DNA from: Wuchereria bancrofti
Taxonomy: Eukaryota > Nematoda > Chromadorea > Rhabditida > Onchocercidae
Length of the DNA stretch: 64,000 bases
Direction of reading: 5' to 3'
Assembly: GCA_005281725.1 (NCBI GenBank)
Contig: SSBO01000008.1
Location: forward strand, 2,356,001-2,420,000
This document shows positions 1 to 11,626 of the stretch, one piece after another; the first letter of the stretch is position 1, and the number at the start of each line of letters is the position of its first letter. The position numbers were made by a program, and so were the translations under genes. The notes under the pieces were generated by a model that was given only the letters and a program-made list of their open reading frames with translations, was not told the DNA's origin and ran no database searches.

Positions 1-43
1 TATCATTTTATTTTTTATTTCTTGTTTCTCTTCGTTTTTCGAA

Positions 44-56
44 TTGTTTGCAGGAT
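44..56 (+). promoter_or_regulatory. Possible splice or SL trans-splice acceptor upstream of GMPPA
   Basis: A TTGTTTGCAG acceptor ends at base 53, 135 bases before the chosen GMPPA start, and the bases between are non-coding in the GMPPA frame. In a nematode this could accept a spliced leader or close an intron within the 5' UTR. The sequence alone cannot separate the two. Confidence 0.3.
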
Positions 57-188
57 TCGCGTTTCTTACTATAATTTTGCTTGCACGCTTTTTCTCTCAC
101 TGATCACTGATTTTATTGGATATGTTACATGTCCCTTATTTTGAAGAAATTTTCTGACATTTGTCATCAGATCTGAAATTTGAGGTCA

Positions 189-3100
189 ATGTTCCGATCA
201 GATTGGGGCGATACGCAATTGACGACATTAGTGACGTTGTCCTTGAAAGCTGTCGTTCTTGTCGGTGGTGAACAAAAAGGTAGGCCGAATTAAAGTTTCC
301 ATTATAGAAAATCGTCATCCATTATAGAAAATCAAAATTTTTTGAAATTCAAGTCAAATGCTACTCGCAAGTTTGGTCCTTATTTTGCTCTATGCTGTTT
401 TCTTATTTTTACCAGTTCTACTAATTGCATATGCTGTTTCCCGTTGTCCACTTCGTCTCTGACCCATCCTCGTACGTGTTTGTATTCAGGTACACGTTTC
501 CGTCCACTTTCACTACAACTTCCGAAACCTTTATTTCCGATCGCTGGAGTGCCGCTCATCGAACATCATATTGAGCAACTTTCAAAGGCAAGTTTTAGTA
601 TTACTGTTTTATATCTGATAATTGTGAATGTTCAAGAAATATAGCAATGTGCATTTTAAACATTGCCTTTGTAGATATTTTAGAAATCATTGTGTAAATA
701 AACACAAACATCGTTATCATATACACTTGCATATACCATACATTTCTGGAACTGTTAAAGCTTTGACGCGTGGAATGCAGGATTTTGTCTGTTCCCATTT
801 TTTTTTTCTTTATTTTTTGGATGTTTTTCTTTTAGATTTTTGGATTTTTGTAGGAATATAAAGAAAAATTTTTAAATTGATATTAGCTTTTAGTTTTAGT
901 TGGCTTCTATAACGGAAATTTATCTGATCGGGTTCTATCCGGCAAATTATTTTTATGACTTCATCCAAAAATGTACGGAAATATATAGCATTAAAATTAG
1001 GTAGGTTTCTATTATTCATTTGCATCTTTTATTATGGTAATATTTGTGAAAGAAACACAAGCGTATATAAATTTTAAATTCTTGCTACTTTCATGAGATT
1101 AAGTCCATTTTCGCATTCTCCTCCAATTTCAAAATCACTTACCACCGCTCATCTTTGAAAAAAATTAAGAAAAAAAAGAGGAAGATATCATCGAGATTCG
1201 GCTTAAATCCTTTTTATAAAAGGGAAATATCTCAATGTTAGTTACTATACAATTGATCTTTCGATTTCTTTGAGTGAAAATCGGTAATGACAACAATTAA
1301 TGATACTTTTGTTCTTTTAGATATTTGGAAGAACCTGAGGCATTAGGTACAGCATGTGGTTTATATCATTTTCGATCAATTTTGCTTGAGAATAATCCAA
1401 GTGCACTATTTGTGCTTAACGCTGATGTTTGTGGTGATTTGCCGATTGCCGAAATGGCCCATGAATTAGCCATGAAACACAATGCTCATGGATTATTACT
1501 CACAACCGAGGCCACTCGCGAACAGTCTATTAACTATGGTTCCGTTGTAATCGATTCGAATGGCAAGGTTAACAACCTGTGAAAGAGTAATGATGTAATA
1601 ACTATTGAACTGGTATTGCAATCGAAATTCTTTTGAGAATGTATTGAATGTTTCAAAAAGATAAAATGCACAAAATTTGCCGAATTTCTATCAGTGTAGA
1701 ATTTCCAAATCTTAGATTAGCAAATTTTCATTATATTAAAAGTAAATATCTTTTTCAGGTTCTTCATTATGTCGATAAACCAACAACTTTTGTATCACCA
1801 CATATTTCATGCGGTGTTTACTTGTTACGCGCAATTGTTGTTGAAAGGATTGGTAAAGCGTATAGTTGTTCAGATACAGATACAAAGCAAGTATGTATAC
1901 TTTATCTTAGATTAGCAAATTTTCATTACGTTAAAAGTAAATATTTTTTTCAGGTTTCTTCATTATGTTCATAAACCAACAACTTTTTTACCACCACATA
2001 TTTCATGCGGTGTTTACTTGTTACTTTAAATAATGAAGAACCTAAAAAAGATATTTACTTTTTTACTTTGTCAAATATCATTCAAATCTGTGTTGAAGAA
2101 TATACATTTAAGTAGGAAGTGTATTGTTGAAACTAAGTCTGATGAAAAACTTGTGTATTTCTGGACTTTCTCCCATTTTTTTAGTATTTACTTGGTTATG
2201 AGCGTAACTTTTGAAATTTATTTCTGTTTAAAGACTTAATTCAACAGTCAGATTTCGAAGTCTTTAGGTTTGGTTTGAAACAGAAATTTTCCCACAAATG
2301 GCTTCAGAATCTGTACTCTATGCTCTGAAAACGAAACGTTGGTGGAGTCAGACAAAAACTGCTGCGTAAGAGTTACATTTTAAGAAATGATTAGTGAAGT
2401 TTTACATTTTAAGAAATGATTAATGAAGTTGCTGAATGAGGCTTTACTGTTTTTCTTCATGTGTTTATATAAATTATATCATTTATTAAGAAAGAGTAAC
2501 ATATCTTCTTTCAGTGCAGTACTTTATGCAAATCGCCATTATCTGCGTTTATATCATATTTCCGATCCATCACGGCTGTGCCATGATAGAGCGCAAATTA
2601 TTGGCGACGTCTTCATCGACCCAACTGCTGAGGTTGGTGCTTACCAATTCAGTTTATTTGCTTCAGTCATTCATAATATTTTTTTCATTAATACAGTAGT
2701 AAGAATAGATCGATATTGGCCTAATACTTAGGATATCGCAGCTGTTGTCTTTTGAAGAGAATTATGATTGAAACTGTAATTGATTAGGATCTCTTGACTT
2801 TAGCTATTTACGCACGAAAATTCTGAGAGTATGTTATACAGTTTTATGCAATCATTCCATCATGTTTCACATGTGCAGGTTATATCATAATATAAATTTG
2901 AAGTTAACCACAATTTGAAAGCAGTAAATTTAACCACAATTTGAAAGCAGTAAATTTTTTTTAAGCATCCTCAAGTAATTTTCAGATTTTTCATGGAACT
3001 ATTTCTTTACTGATTTTTTCATTTATGCTTTAGGTGATAAAGTTTTTTTCTTTTGAATAAATTTTTATTGCAGATTGATCCAACTGCAAAAATAGGTCCG

Positions 3101-3457
3101 AATGTGAGTATTGGTGCAAAAGCCAAAATTGCAGCTGGTGTTCGTATTCGTGAAACTATTGTTTTAGCTGAAGCAATAATCAACGACCATGCTTGTATAC
3201 TACATTCAGTAATTGGTTGGCGTAGTGTTGTTGGTGCATGGGCACGTATAGAAGGCACACCAATTTCACCAAATCCAAACATTCCATTTGCTAAACTGGA
3301 CAATAAACCGTTATTCAATACTGATGGTCGTCTTAATCCATCATTAACTATTCTTGGATCAGATGTTCATGTTCCTGCTGAAGCAGTTATTCTTAATTCC
3401 ATTGTTCTACCATATAAGGAGCTCACATCCAGTTACAAAAATCAAATTATATTGTGA
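189..3457 (+). CDS. GMPPA: GMPPA: mannose-1-phosphate guanylyltransferase regulatory alpha subunit
   Basis: Eight exons join in phase to 422 residues: 189-279, 490-587, 900-1000, 1321-1567, 1759-1890, 2268-2365, 2515-2632, 3074-3457 (TGA). The vertebrate protein is about 420. The N-terminal nucleotidyltransferase fold shows [19 protein letters not shown] (residues ~20-38), then [25 protein letters not shown] and ISCGVYLL. The last exon encodes a left-handed beta-helix ([20 protein letters not shown]) and ends in FK-type KNQIIL, typical of GMPPA. The two-residue insertion in the G-loop (GGEQKGTR instead of the catalytic GxGTR of GMPPB) marks the alpha subunit. In animals this subunit is held to bind GDP-mannose and feedback-inhibit GMPPB in the cytosol, limiting supply for N-glycans, GPI anchors and O-mannose. 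The ATG at 189 is the only in-frame Met before the G-loop; it adds about 18 residues relative to human. Intron 2 has a GC donor. Identity is very secure; the exact start is less so. Confidence 0.95.
1906..2025 (+). pseudogene. Decayed partial duplicate of GMPPA exon 5
   Basis: This segment repeats 1711-1829: the end of intron 4 (cttagattagcaaattttca) with its acceptor, plus the first ~70 bases of the exon at 1759. It lies 195 bases downstream inside the next intron. The copy has small changes: an added T after the acceptor, GTCGAT to GTTCAT, and changes around the ACAACTTTT stretch. Its reading frame therefore stops within a few codons if spliced in. The original exon is intact and keeps phase with its neighbours, so the copy is probably skipped. 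Confidence 0.85.
2373..2428 (+). repeat. Short tandem duplication in a GMPPA intron
   Basis: Two copies of a ~27-base word beginning ttacattttaagaaatgatt stand side by side just after the donor at 2366, differing by one base. They are non-coding and look like a recent slippage or unequal-exchange product. Confidence 0.85.
2904..2957 (+). repeat. Short tandem duplication in the last GMPPA intron
   Basis: A 26-base word (ttaaccacaatttgaaagca and what follows) is repeated twice in tandem without a visible mismatch, in the intron before the last GMPPA exon. Confidence 0.85.
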
Positions 3458-6255
3458 ATACAAAATTTATGACTTATTTTTTGTTTCTTATATAGTAGTT
3501 CTTGCAGTTGGTTTTTTATATTCTTTACTGTGATTTTTACATCCTTCACATTTTATAGTCCAAAGGAAAAAGTTTTTAAATTTTATTCCTTAATTTTTAC
3601 TGCCTATGAGAGTAGTGGAATTTTTCCATTCAGTATGAGATGGTTATTTATCCATATAGAACTGAACACAACCAGTTAATTCATGGATAGCTACAACGGA
3701 TTGTTTTATTTTTCATTAGTCTTCCTCTTTAAAACTTGCTCAACTTTCAATGCATCATTCCATTTCGTTAACTTTCCGCTTTGTTTGGTTTTTTTTTTTG
3801 GAAAGGTTACACTTGGAACACAAATGGACTCGGCAAGAAAATTTTATTGTTTCAATACCAAAATTTGAGTAGTTAAAATTAAGGAAGGTCCATTCTAAAA
3901 AAGTAAGTTGGATTTTATATACAGCTTAAAACTTCAAAGAAATTGTTAATTAGCGTTAATTGTTGATTGTTAAACGATTTTTGAAGGTGTATTTTCTTAT
4001 ACTGGCTTTTCACTTGCCTTATTTGCGGCATCTTAGAACAGTTTTTCTGTACCGATATATTTCAATATTAGTTATATTATTTCAAAAATGTTTTTACATA
4101 GCTTCCTCGCATGCAATCATTTCCTCAATATGGAAAAAAGATCTAGCTAAGAAAGTATTGCATTTGTAGCTGCATAATTTCCTTATTTAATATGCTAATT
4201 AATTGTTTATTACCTTTACTAATTATATTTCTTGTAATTAATAAGTAATGTCATAAATTTTCAGTTTTTGAAAGTTTTTGAGCCAAATTTGACGAATTTT
4301 TGCACGTTTTAAATTGACTCAACATGTTTTGTTAAGATTTGGACCAACCCATAAAAAGTATTGATCGTGGGTGCTGGTCATGTAGATAATGAATCACTAT
4401 CATTCACCTTATCACCCTATCTTGCCTTTATTTTTTTTACATCATATTTATTTAGGAAGAATCTTTCATTGTTTACTTAAATTTCAGTTGTTATTTTAGG
4501 TGGTTCCTTTTATTTTAAAACCATAATTTTTTTTTTTTTTTTGGTACTATGTGTATCAATAATCTTTCCTTTCACATTTTTCACTGAGTATTTTTAATAC
4601 AAAGATAGCAGGCATTTATTTGATGTTGAACACTAAAATAATTAATAGTTCGTCCGTTTGATTCGAATTTTAGAGCAATTTAGGCATAATTTAAAATTTT
4701 CCTTTAATTGTGCCTTTTACTGGTCTTTTCTTGTTCGATGATTTTATCACTTAAATTATTCGCAAATTTCGTGATTAATGTATTCTCACTTTTATGGAAT
4801 GCGCGTCTTGTATTTTGCTGGTGAGCTAAATATTTCCGTAATGTACACAAAACTGGCGCATTCGTCCTTCGGTTTTCTTTTTCAAACTTTTTATTGCGTT
4901 AAATTATTTGTGTTATAAACAGCTGGGATACGCTTTTACTTCACTGAATTCTGTTACTCTTCGTAATTGCTTTTCTTTTTTTCATTTATTTATTTTTTTT
5001 TTTTCAAATGTAAAATTTTAATCAATTGTTATGTTTTACTTTGCAAAAAATAGAAGCATTAGAAAGTAATGTGTTGATCCCATTGAATGATTGAAGAGAT
5101 TATATGCGTTATTGATTGGTTTGATAGTTTCTGATCATTTCACACTATTCCAAATGAATTTTGAACAATAAAATAAATAAATCATTGTAATGTTATGTTC
5201 TGTTTCAAATACTGCTGCAAAAAGTTAGAAAGAGAGTTTGATAAATGATTATCACATCCAGGAAATGCAATTAGACGTAAAACTCTTTAGAATGATGAGA
5301 ATAATATGAGGTAGTTTTCTCTGACGTACTATCAAAGGGTAGATGTGGTGCCTAAAAATTGCGATCAGTTGCTGTAGTTTAAAAAAAAAAAAAGTTAGAT
5401 TTGAGTTTTAGAAAGTTAAGTTTGAATTTTACATTCAAAACTAGCACTGTTAGATTAGAAAGGAATATTGTCACTTCTCCGTATTATTATTACTATTATT
5501 GATTGATTTGCATATAATCAAAAAGTATTCACGACGATACTTTACTCTGTTATCCATTGAGTAATACATAAAGCTATTAAAATTTTTGAAAAGATAATCC
5601 GCGTAATTTATTTTAATTAAATTTATAGAGAAGGATATATTTATGAAAAAAAGAATGAAATTATCAATAGCAATGCTTTACTTCTTCTCTAAAGTAAATC
5701 CTTTTCTATCAGTTTTGTCTATTTATTCAACTAAACTATTCTGTGCGTTTCTTAGCTGAATGAATGATGTAAAACGATCAATTTTTGTCCAATTGAAATG
5801 ATTGAAATTTTAAAATTGGCGGGAAGGAATGAATAGATTGACTGTACTGAATGAATGATGACAAATAAATGAGAGATAACTGATTATTGATCATATTTAC
5901 TTCTCTTTTTTTTTTTTTTCTGTTTTGCTTAGGGCTTTATTTGAGTCATCCTATTGTCACTCAATCAATAATCATTCATTTCCTTCTTTTCAAATTATAA
6001 CTCTTTTCCTTTTCTTTCATCACTTTAATAATTGAAATATTTAATTGATTTCAAGTAATATTAATCAATCATATAAATATTATGTGTTAATGACTCATCA
6101 GCTCATCTATACTAGAATTGTTGTCTAAGACAGGACAAAAAAAAAAAAAAAATTTCTGATATATCAAACTACTTCAGACATTCGTCTATTTCATTATCAG
6201 ATCTTACAAATATTATTGTACTTTCTCTGCAAATAGTCATATACGAATACATATG

Positions 6256-6316
6256 AACACAGACACAGACACACACATACATACACAGACACATACACAC
6301 ATACACAGACACACAT
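6256..6316. repeat. CA-rich microsatellite
   Basis: Interrupted (CA)n of the form acacagacacagacacacac lies in the non-coding interval between GMPPA and the nesprin-type gene. Confidence 0.9.
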
Positions 6317-9046
6317 AGATATTTTGTTACTAAATATGGATTGGAAATGATGCTTTCTCTTCCTGCCAACCTCCGAATATTTTCTACTTTTTTTTTTTAA
6401 ACTAATGTTTCACATTCACATCTTTACGAACAGAACGAATAAGAAATTTGATAATTAGTTTTTTGTATCGTTGTGCTTTTTGCTTTTATTGATTGTGTAA
6501 AAGTTTTATCATTGTTTACTATTTAACTAGTAAAAGTTATCAGTGAAACATTTTGTCATTTCTTTGTTCTTTTTTTTCTTTTCATTATTCTGAAATATTT
6601 AATTTGATCGAATTCTATTCATTGTTTAACTGAATAATCAAAAAATTTATTATTTGAAATGAAAGAATTTTTCCTCTCTTTGTTTTATTGATTTAATATT
6701 AATTTCTTTCTGCTAAATATATTGCCTGAAGAGGATATTATATTGAAAAAAAAGGTTTAATAATAGAAAAAAAAAATGGGTGAAAAAAAAAATTGATTTG
6801 TTTATTTTCTTTTAACAATCTTTTTTGCATATTTCTCAAATATTTTTATTAACGATTTTATTTATTTAGATATGCATATTTCTAAAATATGCAAATTTAA
6901 AAAGAAATCATTTATTATCATTTTGTTTCATGAATCTTCCAATGAATTATTATACAACAGCCAGTTCAGATTCATAAGAAAAATTATGAATCGATTAGTA
7001 TTTCAATAAGGAAGAAGAAAATTCATTTTTTCAATTTCATTCAATTCCATTAATGTTTAACCTTTTTTAGGAGACAGAAACTATAGGAAATGTGTTACTT
7101 GAACGATATCTGTTAATAAATAAACGAATAAATAAAATAAACAAATATATATTTGAGCTGAAAATAATATAAAAATGGGGAATCTTTTTTCCATTTTCAT
7201 CTTTGAAAAATTTGTTTTAATTTCATTAAAATTGTTATTAAAATTATTTCCTTCTTTTGCTAATTGATAACATATTACTTATAATAACAGTAAGTAAGTG
7301 ATCGTAAAAAATAAAGATTTCGAGGCAAATTTGTGACAAAGCTAAGTTAAAGTTAAAGAATGACCATAAAAAAGAACTAGCATTATTTCTATCTTTTGAA
7401 ATTAGACACTTCGACAACTAAAGATTAAAGATTAAAAATTCGATAATTACTTCATGAAAAAGGTAAATAGACAAAATAGATGCATCCTTTCGTTACTAAT
7501 TTCAGACATTTATCAATTTCACTTCTTTCTCCTTTTTCCTTCCCTTTTTTTTTTTTTTTTTTTTTTTATTCATAAAAAGATGAGGACGGTAGGGTAATTT
7601 ACACATACATCACAATACACTTTTTCGCTTTTCTTTTCTCTGTCCTTGAAAAATAAGTCCATCGGTTTTTTTTTTTTAGCATCAATTTTTCTCCCTCTTT
7701 CTTTTCTTACCTCTCTCTCTCTCTTCTCTTGCAATAATTCTCGAAGTAGTTCGATTTTCTATTTTTTTTCTTTTTCTTTTTTTTTTCTTTCGATAGTATC
7801 GTAATCGCTAATGTGCCGTGTTTGCAAAGGATATAATGTTAAAAGTATGACTTGTTAATGTCTTAAGTAGTTGTTTCATTTATTTTATCGCAAATAGAAC
7901 ATGAAAAGCCGTTCTCTCTTAAATTTCATTATTATTATTACCTTTTTTTTTTTTTTTTTTGTTTTGAATTTTTTACCCAATTAATCATTTTATCTAACCA
8001 AATATCCAACTTAGATAATTCAGCGTGGAATTTTTTGAGTGTTACAAAATAAAAAATAAAATGACTAAAAAATTTTCCATTTTCATTGGATCAAAATTTT
8101 TGTCGCATTTTCAACAACAAAAAAAAGTAGTGCCAAATGGTCAGTAGTGATAAATAATTGACCCTGAAAAAGAAATTAGATTTTTCTTTTGTCTAAAAGA
8201 AGTTAATATTATTCAAATTAACAGTTGCTTAATTTCAATGTGAAATTTGCAACAGATAAAAATAAACTATCTCAACTCAAATCTATTTGATGAAAAAAGT
8301 AGCGAAATTATTACATTTCTTCGTGAAGAAAATCTATGCAAAAGTATTCTATTTCTAAAAAAAAAAAAGTGAAAATCAAATTTCACTAATAAAGAGGAAT
8401 GGGAATTTTAAATATTAGCAATTTAATCTCTGATCTAAGCTAAACCATTTGTGTAATAATATTGTGACTATAACGTTAACATATAAACTTTAAAATATCT
8501 TTGCAGACTTAGAAAATAGTTACATTATCACTTCCTTTTTTATCAAGGAACAGAAAAAAAAGAAACATAGAAATTAGGAAATGAATTCAGTAAACTACAA
8601 TAAATTTAATATTACAGAGAGAGAGAGAGAGAGAGGGAGAAAGAAAAAAAACGTTAGATAAAATGTCAAAATATATTTCTAGTTTATTCATACCAATATG
8701 TAGAAATTATTGATACAACGATTCACCAGGAAAGTTTTTTTTTTTTTTTTTTTTATTATTCTCTTGCATATTTCAATATCTTATCGGGTAACAAACGATG
8801 CTTCCATATGTGCATCAATTTTTCCTCCTATATTCATCTTTCTCTACTTTTCCTACTTTCTTTTATTAATTTATTTACTTAACTCTCTTATTGTTTATTT
8901 ATTACTTATTTATTTGTAATATTATATTTTTGTTTTTAACTATTTTGTTTCATCAAATAATTTATGAGTGAAATTTTTTTCAAAAATATTTTCCTCCATT
9001 GTTCCCTTTTTCCAATATGGAGAAAATAATAATGTGTAATAAGTGG

Positions 9047-9090
9047 AAGAGAGAGAGAGGGAGAGAGAGAAAGAGAGAGGAAAAAAAAGA
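9047..9090. repeat. GA-rich microsatellite
   Basis: Interrupted (GA)n of the form gagagagagggagagagaga. A similar pure GA tract lies at about 8616-8637. Both are in non-coding sequence. Confidence 0.85.
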
Positions 9091-10283
9091 GGGAGAGAAA
9101 GAAATATGTTAATGATTATAACGTTTACATTTGCTTCATTCTATAGATTCTGTTTTAGCAACAATTAATGAAATTATTTTGCAATGAAAATGATGTTGGT
9201 GTGATGTTCGGACAGTACCAAAAAAATATTTCAAAATTTTTGCATTTTATTTTTTCCCCTTTTTTTTTTTTATTTGCCTTTTTGCTATGTATTATTACAG
9301 TTGCGCTTTGTTAACTGAGGAATTTTTCGTTTTTTTTTTTCCTTTTTTTTTTTGTTGACTAACAGGAATGTTTGTTTTTACAGATTATGCTATATCTATT
9401 CAAACTATATCATATAAACTTTTAAAATTTGAATTAGATAATACAGAAATATTAGATTGTGTACCTCACACATATGATTAAGTGCAACTCGTAAACTTAG
9501 AAATTTACCAACTTTCTAGAGTGTAAGATGTAAGAAAAAGAAAGGTTGAAAATAGGTGAGAAAGAGTAAAGAGGATAAGAAAACATACACACACTTACTA
9601 TGTTTCAAAAAGTAATGAAAATTTAAAGAGAAAAAAAAAATGAAAGACAAATTCTGTTACTTTATTATTTGCTTTACATCTTTCTCACCTACTTTTTTAT
9701 ATGTGTATATGTTTTTTAAAGTTTATTATATGTATATGTTTTTTTTAACTTATATATTTTTTTAACTTAATATAAGTTTATTAACTTATATTATTTGTTT
9801 ATTTGTTTACTGTTTACTGTTTTACTGATAAAGAAGAATGTTATGTATATGCATAAATACGTTGGATTGGTTTTAGTGAACATCTGTCTATCTTTTCCTA
9901 TGAGCTTATGTGTAATATTTCAAATTGCTTAGCTGTATATTATATTACTTGGAATTTATGCAATTAATGATGGTTGTTCTATAAATACTGTTAATAAGCT
10001 ATTTCAAATTATGCATATATTATTTACACTATTCATGATTTTCATAAATTTCTTATTAAAATATTATATTTAAAAGTGAACTAATGAAAGAAATTGCTAT
10101 TTCCATTTGTAAGTTAGATTCAAATATTTGAATGAGTTAAATAATTTATTAATAGTAATTCCTATTATAGTGAATATTTTTTAATATTCATCATACGATA
10201 TGCGTTACGTCGTTACGTTTTATTGCAATTTTGATAAAAATTAATGATTGAAAAAAAAAAAAAAAACTTAATATGTATTTTAG

Positions 10284-11063
10284 CAATTCGCGAATGGATA
10301 CACCAGGACGACTCTCATCCAGCAGAGGTTTGAATTTACTTGAAATTTCTTAACTTTTTTATTAAAAATTGTAAAAAAAATTGTTTTTTCCGCAAAAGAA
10401 TCCGGAAGTACAAGATAGCATGAGAAATAGATGCACTTTTCTTTCATCTGTAATCTTTAATAACAAAAAAAAAAAAAGGGAAATTGTTCTTTTTCCGTTA
10501 CATTTCAGTGTAATACCTTTATTAAATATATTCAAAATTAACCCAACTAATTTATGGTAACTAGTTTGATAGTTACCCGTATCACAGTTAACAGTTAACT
10601 ACCTTATTTACCCGAACAGTTCTGTATGAAATAATGAGTTTATTCAATGTATAGCAAAGATATTACAATATGCTACATATGAGGCCATCATCACTTCATA
10701 GAAAATTGCGAGATGCTGCAAATGAAAAATTGAAAATTTCAATGAATTGAAACAATCATTTGCTCAAACGTATAGTTATTAAATTTAATAAGATAAGGTT
10801 ATTGATGATGATTTCGAAGTTGAAGATATTTCGGTGACAGACCGATCTGTCACATTATAGTCGTTGCCATTTCAATGTATCCTTAAGGTTATTATTGGTC
10901 ATCGTTGAGCAGCAACAGCAGCATTGCACAGTTGTTGTCACCCAATTGCTTTGATCCTATTATTAAACAAATGAAACTCTAATAATGCTAGTTGTAGTAA
11001 GAACTTCAATCATCAATATTTGTTGTTTCAATTTGTCTATATATGTCTGTGGATGTATATGTC

Positions 11064-11096
<33 letters not shown>

Positions 11097-11626
11097 ATCT
11101 ATTATGGCATAAAATTTCTATCTTGCTTTCTTGCATCATGTGATTATCAAAAATCTCCACCCTTTAAAGTTGTTTACTCCATTTTTCATCACTAATAAAA
11201 TAACTGGGACTGAAGCCAGCAAATCCATCTGTGCACTTGTTTTGTTCTTTCCTTTTTTTTTTTTTTTTTCAACTTATGTCTCAAATTTTAGTAATGAGTG
11301 CATGGACTTTATGTTTGATACTTTGAATAGATTTTTTTTATTAATCTAGTATATTAAAAAAATTTTATGAGCCTATTTTAACTTTCATGATAGCTTAGAA
11401 GTAAGGATATTGTATAGGTATCCATTTAGTTAATTATTAATCTAATTAATAAGAAAGGAATGTTATTCTATCGCTTTGGTATTATATCCTTCTGTATTCA
11501 GTAATACTTTTATTGTTGTTTTACTTACGCTGAATACGATACGATGTTAATTTTACTGTTCTTTGTTGTATCTTTTGCAGAACTTTATAAACATGTCGTC
11601 ACCGTGTTGCTTTTCATTTTTCCAAC
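10284..11626 (+). other. anc-1: First two exons and first visible intron of the nesprin-type gene
   Basis: Exon 10284-10327 (44 bases) has a TTTTAG acceptor and a GTTTGA donor. Exon 11581-11626 has a TTTTGCAG acceptor and a GTAAGC donor. In the frame that reaches CH1 they read IREWIHQDDSHPAE, then NFINMSSPCCFSFFQ, then HEHDKMQKKTF in the next exon. A second Met in exon 10284 (MDTPGRLSSSR) is in another frame that hits a stop at CH1, so it cannot start the main protein. The intron holds coding-like islands at 10655-10860 and a (GT)n tract at 11069-11096. Confidence 0.65.

Larger units (their letters stand above)
3458..10283. other. 6.8-kb interval without a supportable gene
   Basis: It follows the GMPPA stop and precedes the first exon I can attach to the giant nesprin-type gene. 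The sequence is AT-rich with many T-runs, a CA-rich microsatellite (6256-6316) and GA-rich tracts near 8616-8637 and 9047-9090. No open stretch combines coding composition with plausible splice sites on either strand, and I saw no tRNA-like or rRNA-like segment. It probably contains the GMPPA 3' UTR plus promoter and 5' UTR introns of the downstream gene. Confidence 0.6.
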
